Below are positions 1-6,596 of a stretch of 9,843 nt of DNA, one piece after another. The stretch comes from Ruminococcaceae bacterium UBA866 (lineage in GTDB: Bacteria; Bacillota; Clostridia; Oscillospirales; Ruminococcaceae). Position 1 is the stretch's first letter; each line of letters starts with the position of its first letter. Both the position numbers and the translations under genes were made by a program. The stretch lies in contig DBGA01000041.1 of NCBI GenBank assembly GCA_002295325.1, positions 45,564 to 55,406 on the forward strand, given 5' to 3'. A model generated the notes under the pieces. The model had not been told where the DNA came from. It saw only the letters and a list, made by a program, of their open reading frames with translations, and ran no database searches.

Positions 1-1063
1 GCATCGTTCCTACCTTTTTACTGCCATATAAAAGAACTGAAATCTCATTAGAAAAGCATATGAAGATTCCAGAAACTAATATTGCAAACATAATTGTTAC
101 CTTAAAACATTTATTTACAATAAAGTCTATCCTCATTTTTGCTTTTACTGCATTTGCCCTAGAGACCTCCGGCACGAGCAAACTCGAAAATGCTGACAAA
201 ATCGCTGATGGAAAAAATAATATGGGCATTGCCATTCCTTTTATCATTCCATAATTGGACAATGCCTCGCCAGAGGTCGCACCATACTGCTTTAGCCCTA
301 CTGGGATGAGAATGTTTTCAAGGGAAGTTAAGACTGAACGAATATAATTGCTGATTGCAATTGGTGCTGCAATAGAAAATATTTTACGAGCAATTCCCTT
401 GGATTCTACACCCGTCATCTTTGTTTTCTCACACATATACAAAACCAATGCATATAAACAAGAAATGATTTCAGATAACGTCGAGCCCAATACCAAACCA
501 CAACACGCATACTCTAATCCTCTGGGCAAGAATAGTGTTAAAATAGGTATAGTTACCATCACCATAGCCATCTGTTCAACTATATCTGTACTTACAGATT
601 TTATCGGTTTAGACATTCCTAAAAAATATCCACGAATTACTGATGACGTGCTTAAAAACGGTAAACCGATTGCCAGATACTTTAGAGATAAAATTGTTCT
701 TTTATCGCCTAGCAATGTATTCCCGATTAGCTCTGCGTTTACATATAATATTCCGCAAGATATTAAACCCAACACTAAACTTATTCCAAAGCAAATTTTG
801 AATGCTTTTTTTGCAGAAACTGTATTATTTAGTGCGAGTTGTTCTGAAACAATCCTTGTGATTGCTACGGTAATACCCGAGGTGGCAAGAGTAACTGCAA
901 GTATATAGATTGAGAAGGTAAGCTGATACAGCCCTATTCCTTCTGAACCTATTTGATTGGATATGTATATCATAAACCATGTGCCTATGCCCCTTAGCAA
1001 CAGAGTAATCATCGTGAGCATTAGCGCATTATGTATAAAGCGTCTTTTTTTTAGTAGTGGCAT
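1..1063 (-). CDS. SpoVB/MurJ-like lipid-linked oligosaccharide flippase, 3' end outside window
   Basis: The first 354 residues are visible and the frame stays open to the left edge, so the C-terminus is missing. The protein is a chain of hydrophobic segments separated by short basic loops. Its N-terminal region (RGIGTWFMIYISNQIGSEGI, then GLYQL, and LATSGITVAITRIVSEQ at about residues 60-76) closely resembles stage V sporulation protein B and its relatives in the MOP (MATE/Wzx/MurJ) superfamily. Members of this group flip lipid-linked sugar precursors across the cytoplasmic membrane; SpoVB acts in spore cortex synthesis. The ATG at 1063 is preceded by GGAGG (1071-1075) with 7 bases of spacing, which fixes the start. 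The gene is divergent from the Hrb-type gene. Many Clostridia have several paralogues, so whether this is the sporulation copy or a general precursor exporter cannot be decided here. Family is seen directly; substrate is inferred. Confidence 0.87.
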   Translation of the reverse strand, partial: MPLLKKRRFIHNALMLTMITLLLRGIGTWFMIYISNQIGSEGIGLYQLTFSIYILAVTLATSGITVAITRIVSEQLALNNTVSAKKAFKICFGISLVLGLISCGILYVNAELIGNTLLGDKRTILSLKYLAIGLPFLSTSSVIRGYFLGMSKPIKSVSTDIVEQMAMVMVTIPILTLFLPRGLEYACCGLVLGSTLSEIISCLYALVLYMCEKTKMTGVESKGIARKIFSIAAPIAISNYIRSVLTSLENILIPVGLKQYGATSGEALSNYGMIKGMAMPILFFPSAILSAFSSLLVPEVSRANAVKAKMRIDFIVNKCFKVTIMFAILVSGIFICFSNEISVLLYGSKKVGTM

Positions 1064-1098
1064 CGTTAATCCTCCATAACCATCTTAGTCTCATATAA

Positions 1099-1127
1099 AC
1101 TATATGCAAAATAAAATTTATTAATGC
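1099..1127 (-). promoter_or_regulatory. Possible sigma-E-type promoter of the flippase gene
   Basis: On the minus strand CATATAGT (1099-1106) resembles the sporulation sigma-E -10 element, and GCATTAA (1121-1127) lies 14 bases upstream, where a sigma-E -35 is expected. The start of transcription would fall about 30 bases before the ATG. The -35 match is weak. A sigma-A reading (TTGCAT at 1124-1129 and TATAGT at 1099-1104) is possible but needs a 19-base spacer. Low certainty. Confidence 0.25.
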
Positions 1128-1142
1128 AACTATAGATTTTCG

Positions 1143-1172
1143 ATGACTGTTATGTTAGAATAACGGTATACT
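1143..1172 (+). promoter_or_regulatory. Sigma-A-like promoter of the Hrb-type gene
   Basis: ATGACT (1143-1148, 4 of 6 to TTGACA) and TATACT (1167-1172, 5 of 6 to TATAAT) are separated by 18 bases and sit just upstream of the ribosome binding site of the plus-strand gene. The spacer holds an inverted repeat, GTTAT (1149-1153) and ATAAC (1160-1164), which could be an operator. Confidence 0.5.
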
Positions 1173-1188
1173 AATATTGTGTACTTAT

Positions 1189-1193
1189 GGAGG
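1189..1193 (+). promoter_or_regulatory. Ribosome binding site that decides the Hrb start
   Basis: GGAGG lies 8 bases before the ATG at 1202. The in-frame ATG at 1187 overlaps this site and so is unlikely to be the real start. Confidence 0.8.
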
Positions 1194-1201
1194 TTTATGA
1201 G

Positions 1202-1828
1202 ATGGATGATTCTGCAGTTTTTAAAATATCTTATGGCGTTTTTTTTCTAGGCACTGAACATAATGGTAAAAAAAATATATGCGTGGTAAATACAGTAGCT
1301 CAAGTTACTCAAGAGCCATTAAAGCTTGGGGTTACTGTTCTTAAATGCAACCTTACTGCGGAGTTAATTAACGAATCTAAGAAATTTAGTGTGGGTGTTA
1401 TTGGCGAAAAAGTAAGCCTAGATGACATTGCGCATTTTGGTCAACAATGTGGTCGTGATGTTGACAAGATTGCTGGATATGATTGTCCCGAGGATATTCT
1501 TGGCAATCCCTTATTTACAAACGGCTGTGTTGCTTCTCTTTGTGGTAAGGTTACAGATACCATTGATTTAGGAACACATTATCTTTTTATTGCGGATTTA
1601 GTTGATGCCTCTAATTTATCCGAGGACAAGCCCATCACTTACAATGAGTATCGCGCAATGAAAGCTGGCACATACAAATCAAGCGATAGTTCAGATGAAG
1701 AAAGAGACACTTGGCAATGTACAATTTGCCATTATATTTATGATGGTGAAATTCCATTTGAGGAACTTCCTGAAGATTATATTTGTCCTGTATGTAAGAA
1801 GCCAAAGAATGTTTTTGTAAAGGTATAG
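1202..1828 (+). CDS. Flavin reductase-like/rubredoxin fusion (high-molecular-weight rubredoxin type)
   Basis: The protein has 208 residues from the ATG at 1202. Residues 1-155 form an FMN-binding split-barrel (flavin reductase-like) domain with Hrb-type features (FKISYG, VNTVAQVTQEP, GRDVDK, LGTHYLF, PITYNEYR). A Ser/Asp-rich linker (about 158-170) leads to a compact rubredoxin domain with Cys173-x2-Cys176 and Cys195-x2-Cys198, about 38 residues long and so lacking the long loop of stand-alone rubredoxins. In Moorella thermoacetica, Hrb passes electrons from NADH to the flavodiiron protein FprA to reduce NO or O2, so a cytoplasmic role in oxidative or nitrosative stress is likely; no FprA gene is in the window. 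It is unusual that the Gly normally following each CxxC pair is replaced, by His177 and Lys199. It is monocistronic, with its own promoter and a hairpin terminator starting at its stop codon. Confidence 0.88.
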   Translation: MDDSAVFKISYGVFFLGTEHNGKKNICVVNTVAQVTQEPLKLGVTVLKCNLTAELINESKKFSVGVIGEKVSLDDIAHFGQQCGRDVDKIAGYDCPEDILGNPLFTNGCVASLCGKVTDTIDLGTHYLFIADLVDASNLSEDKPITYNEYRAMKAGTYKSSDSSDEERDTWQCTICHYIYDGEIPFEELPEDYICPVCKKPKNVFVKV

Positions 1829-1869
1829 TAAAAAGCGAATGAAACAAATTGTTTCATTCGCTTTTTACT
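1827..1869 (+). terminator. Bidirectional rho-independent terminator after the Hrb gene
   Basis: The sequence is a near-perfect 21-bp inverted repeat whose GC-containing core is GCGAATGAAACAA / TTGTTTCATTCGC (1835-1847 and 1849-1861). It is flanked by A5 on the left and T5 on the right, so it can end transcripts from both directions. The stem starts inside the stop codon of the Hrb gene. The convergent minus-strand operon arrives from the other side, so it probably serves both. Confidence 0.85.
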
Positions 1870-1870
1870 T

Positions 1871-1897
1871 ATTTAAACTGTAGCAGACAGTTTAAAT
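1871..1897. repeat. Inverted repeat (11-bp stem, 5-base loop)
   Basis: ATTTAAACTGT (1871-1881) and ACAGTTTAAAT (1887-1897) are perfectly complementary around the loop AGCAG. It is AT-rich and has no T-run on either side, so it is not a classic terminator. It is the middle of three adjoining hairpins between convergent genes. Confidence 0.7.
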
Positions 1898-1944
1898 TTG
1901 CCATCTGTGGTGAACCATTGGCGAAACCACAGATGGCAGTTTTA
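1893..1944. terminator. Hairpin between convergent genes, possible terminator
   Basis: GCCATCTGTGGT (1900-1911) pairs perfectly with ACCACAGATGGC (1926-1937) around a 14-base loop; the stem extends weakly to 1893/1944. On the plus strand it is followed by a short T-run (GTTTTACT). On the minus strand it is the first hairpin after the MmcQ/YjbR gene, but only a weak AAATTT follows it there, so termination in that direction is less certain. Confidence 0.55.
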
Positions 1945-1950
1945 CTATAC

Positions 1951-2307
1951 TTATTCCAAAATATCTTTTTGCATTTTTTTAGACATTGATTGAAAAATTA
2001 ATTGATATGATTCATCTATCATACTCTTCAATACATCTTCTGGTACTTCCCCATCTAAACAAACGGAATTCCAATGTTCTTTATTCATATAATATCCACT
2101 TACAATATCTGAATACTGCTCTCTTAGAAAAGCACCATGCATTGGTTCACATTTTAATGTTATAATTGGTCTACCCGCTTTATCCCTGCAGATAGCAGCA
2201 AACATTTTATTTTTAAGTAAATATCTATCCCATCCCCATTCAACTTTGAAGTCTTTTTGGGCAGATTGATTTGATAAAAGATACTGATCTAACCATTCAT
2301 ATTTCAT
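1951..2307 (-). CDS. MmcQ/YjbR family (DUF419) protein
   Basis: A 118-residue protein matching the MmcQ/YjbR family: N-terminal WLDQYLL, central WGWDRYLLKNKMFAAI, PIITLKCEP, then GYYMNKEHWNSVCLDG and a C-terminal helix (DESYQLIFQSM). The family has a CyaY-like fold and was named putatively DNA-binding; its biochemical role is not established. The start is placed at the ATG at 2307. A TTG five codons upstream (2322) is an alternative, but the GGGGA that overlaps it lies 8 bases before the ATG and favours the ATG. It is the last gene of the minus-strand operon, 33 bases after the ACT gene, and is followed by the hairpin cluster. A link to aromatic acid metabolism is not evident from its sequence; it may simply be carried by the operon. 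Confidence 0.82.
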   Translation of the reverse strand: MKYEWLDQYLLSNQSAQKDFKVEWGWDRYLLKNKMFAAICRDKAGRPIITLKCEPMHGAFLREQYSDIVSGYYMNKEHWNSVCLDGEVPEDVLKSMIDESYQLIFQSMSKKMQKDILE

Positions 2308-2340
2308 AGCCTTAATCCCCAATAATCAAAATACTTCTAA

Positions 2341-2763
2341 TTAAATTTCACTTGAAGACATAACTTTAAAGCCACTCTTCACTAATACTTCAATGGCTTT
2401 TTCATTATCCTCAACCCTTAATATCACGTAGGCAGTTTTTTCGCAACGACTTAAAAATGCATACATATACTCAACGCTGATTTCCTCTTTATCAAGCTCA
2501 GCCATTGCTTGATATAATCCACCAGGAGTATCATCAATTCCAATGCCAATTACCTTAGTGAGTGATACGGTAAAACCATCTTCTTTTAACACTTCAACAG
2601 CTTTATCAGGATTATCTACGATAATACGCAAGATACCAAAATCCTTTGTATCAGCTATACACAATGCACGAATATCAATTCCATTATCTTGTAACACCTT
2701 TGTAATCTCTGCTAATCTTCCTCGTTTGTTTTCTACAAAAACAGATATTTGCTTAATTATCAT
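2341..2763 (-). CDS. Tandem ACT-domain protein, probable amino-acid sensor
   Basis: The 140-residue protein consists of two ACT domains with no catalytic domain. ACT 1 covers about residues 2-66 (IKQISVFVENKRGRLAEI, then DNGIDIRALCIADTKDFGILRIIV). ACT 2 covers about 69-137 (TKVIGIGIDDTPGGLYQAMA, ISVEYMYAFL, AYVILRVED). The paired GRLAEI and GGLYQAM helix starts are typical of ligand-binding ACT domains, which bind amino acids at domain interfaces. Free-standing tandem ACT proteins are commonly found beside phenylacetate-CoA ligase and iorAB genes in anaerobes, so it may bind an aromatic amino acid and modulate the pathway; no direct evidence of the ligand is present. AGGGGG with 8 bases of spacing precedes the ATG. 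It lies 14 bases after the paaK-like gene, clearly co-transcribed. Confidence 0.87.
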   Translation of the reverse strand: MIIKQISVFVENKRGRLAEITKVLQDNGIDIRALCIADTKDFGILRIIVDNPDKAVEVLKEDGFTVSLTKVIGIGIDDTPGGLYQAMAELDKEEISVEYMYAFLSRCEKTAYVILRVEDNEKAIEVLVKSGFKVMSSSEI

Positions 2764-2777
2764 ATTCTATGCCCCCT

Positions 2778-4166
2778 TTAATATTGTTGACGATTATCAA
2801 TAATACGTTTTGCTTTTCCCTCAGAACGTTCAATTGACTTTGGCTCTACTAATTTGATATTTGCAGCAACTCCAAGTATCGACTCAACTGCTGCTCTAAT
2901 TTGATATTCTTTTTCTTCTACAAGTCTTACTGCGTCAAACGCCATATCTTGTGACATTTCAACCAGAATTTCGAGTGTATCAAGATTGTTTTTACGGTTT
3001 ATTATCAGCTGATAATGTGGTGATACATCTGGAATATCGAGCAAAACGCTCTCAATTTGAGATGGAAACACATTTACACCACGAATAATAAGCATATCGT
3101 CACTTCGACCCATTGGCTTTGTCATTTTTACAAGGGTTCTTCCACAAGCACATTTCTCTCTAGTTAAAATTGCAATATCCTTTGTGCGATAACGGATTAG
3201 TGGCAATGCCTCTTTTGTGATGCAGGTAAACACAAGCTCACCTTGTGCACCATCTTCTAAAACTTCGCCTGTTTTTGGATCAATTATTTCTGGAATAAAG
3301 TGGTCTTCATTGACATGCATACCACTTTGGTCGCAACATTCATAGGAAACTCCAGGTCCCATAATCTCAGATAGTCCATAGATGTCATACGCCTTAATGC
3401 CTAGCTTTAGCTCAATTTCTTTACGCATTTCCTCAGACCACGGCTCTGCACCAAATATACCAGACTTAAGATGAAGTTTTGATTTATCAATGCCCATCTC
3501 CTCCATTGTTTCGGCTAAATATAGCGCATATGAGGGAGTGCAACATATAATTGATGAACCAAAATCTTGCATTATGGTAATCTGACGTTTGGTATTACCT
3601 ACTGAAGCTGGAATGGCAGTCGCCTTGATACGTTCCGTACCATAGTGCATTCCCATTCCACCTGTAAATAAACCGTAACCATAGGCAACGTGCACAAAGT
3701 CTTTAGTTTCTGCTCCTGCCGCAGTTAAAGCTCTTGCTGCACACTCAGACCAAATTTCAATGTCCTTATCGGTGTAACCAACAACAGTTTGTTTGCCTGT
3801 TGTTCCACTTGAAGCATGAATACGGACAACCTTATCTGTGTCCACTGCAAACATTCCATATGGATATGTATCACGCAAGTCTTGTTTCACTGTAAAAGGA
3901 AGTTTCGACAAATCCTTTACAGATTTTATATCTTCTGGTTTTACACCATGTTTATCAAAAAGTTCCTTATAAAACGGCACATTTTCATATACTCGTCTTA
4001 CTGTAACTGATAATCTATATGATTGCAAAGCCTCAATTTCAGTTCTTGGTGCGGTTTCAATATCTTTATCCCAGCAGGCTGAGCCTGCATCCATATCGTG
4101 TACAGAATTGGAATGGTCACTTCCACTTCCCTGCTCACGTTGTAAGTTTTTGCTATTATCGCTCAA
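2778..4166 (-). CDS. Phenylacetate-CoA ligase paralogue with N-terminal extension
   Basis: A 462-residue AMP-forming adenylating enzyme that joins an aryl-acetate to CoA with ATP, or runs in reverse. Seen: the phosphate-binding loop HASSGTTGKQTVVGYT (117-132), GYGLFTGG (163-170), YGLSE (263-267), RYRTKD (325-330), CACG (339-342), GRSDDMLIIRGVNVFPSQ (353-370) and the C-terminal GKAKRI (450-455) carrying the adenylation lysine. Two oddities stand out. About 31 hydrophilic Ser/Asp/Asn-rich residues precede WDKDIETAPR, where PaaK proteins normally begin. Gln126 replaces the Pro of the usual GTTGKPT. The TTG start at 4166 has AAGGAGA 7 bases upstream, much better than the ATG at residue 25, which has no good binding site. 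It lies 98 bases after iorB and is about 70% identical by eye to the second copy over a 108-residue core. Confidence 0.9.
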   Translation of the reverse strand: MSDNSKNLQREQGSGSDHSNSVHDMDAGSACWDKDIETAPRTEIEALQSYRLSVTVRRVYENVPFYKELFDKHGVKPEDIKSVKDLSKLPFTVKQDLRDTYPYGMFAVDTDKVVRIHASSGTTGKQTVVGYTDKDIEIWSECAARALTAAGAETKDFVHVAYGYGLFTGGMGMHYGTERIKATAIPASVGNTKRQITIMQDFGSSIICCTPSYALYLAETMEEMGIDKSKLHLKSGIFGAEPWSEEMRKEIELKLGIKAYDIYGLSEIMGPGVSYECCDQSGMHVNEDHFIPEIIDPKTGEVLEDGAQGELVFTCITKEALPLIRYRTKDIAILTREKCACGRTLVKMTKPMGRSDDMLIIRGVNVFPSQIESVLLDIPDVSPHYQLIINRKNNLDTLEILVEMSQDMAFDAVRLVEEKEYQIRAAVESILGVAANIKLVEPKSIERSEGKAKRIIDNRQQY

Positions 4167-4264
4167 GTTGTCATCTCCTTGTTTTATACTCTCGTGGTAG
4201 CCAGATCAAACAGCCTGCACTTCACAGTGAGATATATCGTCAAATCTTTTCTGCCCTGTGGGTA
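4167..4264 (-). other. 98-base intra-operon spacer between iorB and the second paaK-like gene
   Basis: This is the only sizeable gap between iorA and the ACT gene. I see no convincing terminator or promoter. A small CACT-GTGA-AGTG hairpin is present. TTGATC and TATAAA occur, but with only 15 bases between them and with the start point falling on the ribosome binding site. It is best read as a spacer within one transcript. Confidence 0.4.
4174..4180 (-). promoter_or_regulatory. Strong ribosome binding site supporting a TTG start
   Basis: AAGGAGA lies 7 bases before the TTG at 4166. The ATG right next to it (out of frame) hits a stop after three codons, so TTG is the natural initiation codon of the 462-residue ligase and its extension is probably translated. 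Confidence 0.7.
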
Positions 4265-4837
4265 TTAAGTCCTACCTAAGTCGAAAGCCTTTTTATTGAT
4301 TGCAAGGAATTTACTTGGAACACACTCCTCAATTGCAGCTTGCCACACTTCGTTTGAAAAATCCATATAGCGTGATAAAACACCCATTAAAACAACGTTA
4401 GTTGCCTTTGGAGATCCAGCCTCTTGCGCAATTGTTAATGCATCAACTGCCAAAATATCAACTGATTTTTCTTTCATCTTTTCGATTAAATCACAAGGAT
4501 ATTGTGCTGCACCTGTTATTACAGGCATTGGGTCAATCTCTTGTGAACTTGTAATCATTTTACCACCTTTTTTAAGAAATGACAACCATCTTGCTGCCTC
4601 TAGTTTTTCAAAAGAAACGATAAAATCTGCTTCACCCTCATCAACGATAGGAGAATATACCTTTGTCCCGTATTTCACATAGGTCACAACTGAACCACCA
4701 CGTTGGCTCATTCCGTGAACTTCGCTCACTTTTACATCATAGCCATTTTGTACAATTGCATTACCGATAATTCTACTTGCAAGTAGTGTTCCTTGTCCTC
4801 CGACACCAACTATCATGATACTTTTTACGTCGCTCAT
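4265..4837 (-). CDS. iorB: Indolepyruvate:ferredoxin oxidoreductase, beta subunit
   Basis: The 190-residue protein is the gamma-type (pyruvate/ketoisovalerate oxidoreductase) subunit that completes the two-subunit IOR. It has an N-terminal GVGGQGTLLASRIIG (residues 11-25), SEVHGMSQRGG (38-48), which is characteristic of IorB, and a normal length for the family. With IorA it decarboxylates indolepyruvate and other aryl-pyruvates oxidatively to aryl-acetyl-CoA, CO2 and reduced ferredoxin in the cytoplasm. Its ATG shares one base with the stop codon of iorA (TAATG), and its GGAGGAG ribosome binding site lies within the end of iorA, so the two subunits are probably translationally coupled for equal supply. 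Confidence 0.95.
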   Translation of the reverse strand: MSDVKSIMIVGVGGQGTLLASRIIGNAIVQNGYDVKVSEVHGMSQRGGSVVTYVKYGTKVYSPIVDEGEADFIVSFEKLEAARWLSFLKKGGKMITSSQEIDPMPVITGAAQYPCDLIEKMKEKSVDILAVDALTIAQEAGSPKATNVVLMGVLSRYMDFSNEVWQAAIEECVPSKFLAINKKAFDLGRT

Positions 4838-6582
4838 TATTTTACTCCTCCTTCATTGATTGCTCCAAATTTACACATATCCATGCATAAGCCACAGCCA
4901 ACACAGAGGGTAATATCAATTACAGCTTTGTTTTCTTTGATACTGATTGCAGGGCAACCAATCTTCATACAGGCTTTGCAGTTTTTACATTTATCCTTAT
5001 CTATATCATAAGGAGGATTTATCTTAACAGATTTTAACAATACACAAGGACGACGGGCAATAATAACAGATGCTTCCTCTGCCAAAAGCTCTCTCTTAAT
5101 AACTTCATCACAAGTTTTTAAATCATAAGGATCAACTACGGTAATACGGTTAATTCCAACTGCCTCACATACTTTTTCAATGCTAATTTTTGTTGCAGGA
5201 TCACCCTTAATGTTGTAGCCAGTAGTTGGATTTTGCTGATGCCCTGTCATACCTGTAATTGAATTATCAAGGATAATAACAGTTGAATTTGAATTGTTAT
5301 AAGCAATATTTGCAAGACCTGTAATTCCAGAGTGCATAAATGTGGAGTCACCAATCACTGCAACAGATTTATGCTCACTATCAGCTCCATTTGCCTTGTT
5401 AAAGCCATGTAGTCCAGAAATTGACGCACCCATACAGATGGTTGTATCAATTGCGGATAGTGGTGCTTGTGCTCCTAGGGTATAGCAACCAATATCGCCA
5501 GACACCATAACCTTGTTTTTAACAAGAGTGTAAAACATTCCTCTGTGCGGACAACCTGCGCACATTACTGGTGGTCTAATAGGTATATTATCCTCAAGTG
5601 AGGTTGTTTCTCCATTAGTCAAGCCCATCTTTTCTCTTACAATATTTTGACTAATTTCTCCAATTAGCGAGAATGTGTCTTTTCCTGCAACTTCAATTCC
5701 AAGCTTTTTAACATGAGTTTCAATCACATCATCAAGTTCTTCTATTACGTATAATCTATTAACCTTCTTAGCAAAGTTAATTATTTTATCAACTGGTAGT
5801 GGATTTACAATACCTAATTTCAGATAACTCGCCTTGTCTCCTAGAGCTTCTCTTGCATATTGATAAGCCACTCCAGATGTGATAATTCCAATTTTTGTGT
5901 TAGCAATATATTCTTTATTAATTGGTGTAGCCTCAGAATATGTAATCAAATCAAGAGTACGTTGCTCAACAATAGGATGCTTTCTTCTTGCTGCACCCGG
6001 CATCATTACATATTTCAATGGGTCTTTAACGTACGCCTTTTTTTCTGGTAAAATACGGTCTGATGTACTCACCAAGCTTTGTGAGTGTGAAATTCTAGTA
6101 GATAATCGTATGATTACCGGTGTATCAAAGTGTTCAGAAATTTCATATGCAAGCTTAGTATATTCTTTACACTCCTCTGAGTCAGCAGGCTCTAGCATTG
6201 GAATTTTGCTTGCTATTGCATAATGACGTGAATCCTGCTCATTTTGTGATGAATGCATACCAGGATCATCGGCTACTGCAATCACTAGACCAGCGTTTAT
6301 TCCTGTATATGATGCTGTGAAAAGTGGATCTGCCGCAACGTTTAGTCCAACGTGTTTCATTGCACAAAATGCCCTTTTTCCACCAATAGCGGCGCCAAGC
6401 GCCACTTCAAGTGCAACCTTTTCGTTTGGTGCCCATTCGCAATACATTTCTTCAAATTTTGCAGCTTCTTCTGTAATTTCAGTACTAGGTGTTCCTGGGT
6501 AACTTGATATTACCGAACATCCCGCCTCAAATAAGCCTCGCGCAATTGCCGCATTACCAAGCATTAATGTTTTGTTATTCAA
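4837..6582 (-). CDS. iorA: Indolepyruvate:ferredoxin oxidoreductase, alpha subunit
   Basis: The 581-residue subunit carries thiamine pyrophosphate and two iron-sulfur clusters. An N-terminal pyrimidine-binding domain has SYPGTPSTE (27-35) and Glu54 in NEKVALEVALGAA. The central CAGCPHRG (341-348) and GDIGCYTLG (362-370) are hallmarks of IorA. The diphosphate-binding motif runs from GDSTF (411-415) to LDNSITGMTGHQQNP (438-452). The C-terminus has two ferredoxin motifs: Cys532, 535, 538, 543 and Cys560, 563, 566, 570. The first has CxxCxxCx4CP spacing instead of the standard x3, as is usual in this family. It yields aryl-acetyl-CoA and reduced ferredoxin from aryl-pyruvates. Translation starts at TTG 6582, with AGGGGG 8 bases upstream overlapping the stop of the preceding paaK-like gene, so translation is likely coupled. 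No ATG in a suitable place exists; the next in-frame Met is residue 7. Confidence 0.95.
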   Translation of the reverse strand: MNNKTLMLGNAAIARGLFEAGCSVISSYPGTPSTEITEEAAKFEEMYCEWAPNEKVALEVALGAAIGGKRAFCAMKHVGLNVAADPLFTASYTGINAGLVIAVADDPGMHSSQNEQDSRHYAIASKIPMLEPADSEECKEYTKLAYEISEHFDTPVIIRLSTRISHSQSLVSTSDRILPEKKAYVKDPLKYVMMPGAARRKHPIVEQRTLDLITYSEATPINKEYIANTKIGIITSGVAYQYAREALGDKASYLKLGIVNPLPVDKIINFAKKVNRLYVIEELDDVIETHVKKLGIEVAGKDTFSLIGEISQNIVREKMGLTNGETTSLEDNIPIRPPVMCAGCPHRGMFYTLVKNKVMVSGDIGCYTLGAQAPLSAIDTTICMGASISGLHGFNKANGADSEHKSVAVIGDSTFMHSGITGLANIAYNNSNSTVIILDNSITGMTGHQQNPTTGYNIKGDPATKISIEKVCEAVGINRITVVDPYDLKTCDEVIKRELLAEEASVIIARRPCVLLKSVKINPPYDIDKDKCKNCKACMKIGCPAISIKENKAVIDITLCVGCGLCMDMCKFGAINEGGVK

Positions 6583-6590
6583 CTCATTTT

Positions 6591-6596
6591 CCCCCT
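6591..6596 (-). promoter_or_regulatory. Ribosome binding site of iorA, within the upstream stop codon region
   Basis: AGGGGG lies 8 bases before the TTG at 6582 and overlaps the TAG of the preceding ligase gene (6595-6597). This supports TTG initiation and tight coupling of the two genes. Confidence 0.65.

Noticed and set aside
348..908. A 186-codon open frame on the plus strand
   Set aside because: It is antisense to the flippase gene, whose minus-strand frame has clear family motifs and a ribosome binding site; no ribosome binding site or recognisable domain on the plus strand.
2308..2322. TTG at 2322 as the start of the MmcQ/YjbR gene
   Set aside because: Five extra residues with no family support; the GGGGA overlapping the TTG fits the ATG at 2307 better.
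4184..4210. Internal promoter between iorB and the second ligase (TTGATC and TATAAA)
   Set aside because: Spacer of 15 bases is short, and the start point would fall on the ribosome binding site, leaving an untranslatable leader.
4183..4224. A 13-codon GTG-started reading frame before the second ligase
   Set aside because: No ribosome binding site and no recognisable composition; probably chance.
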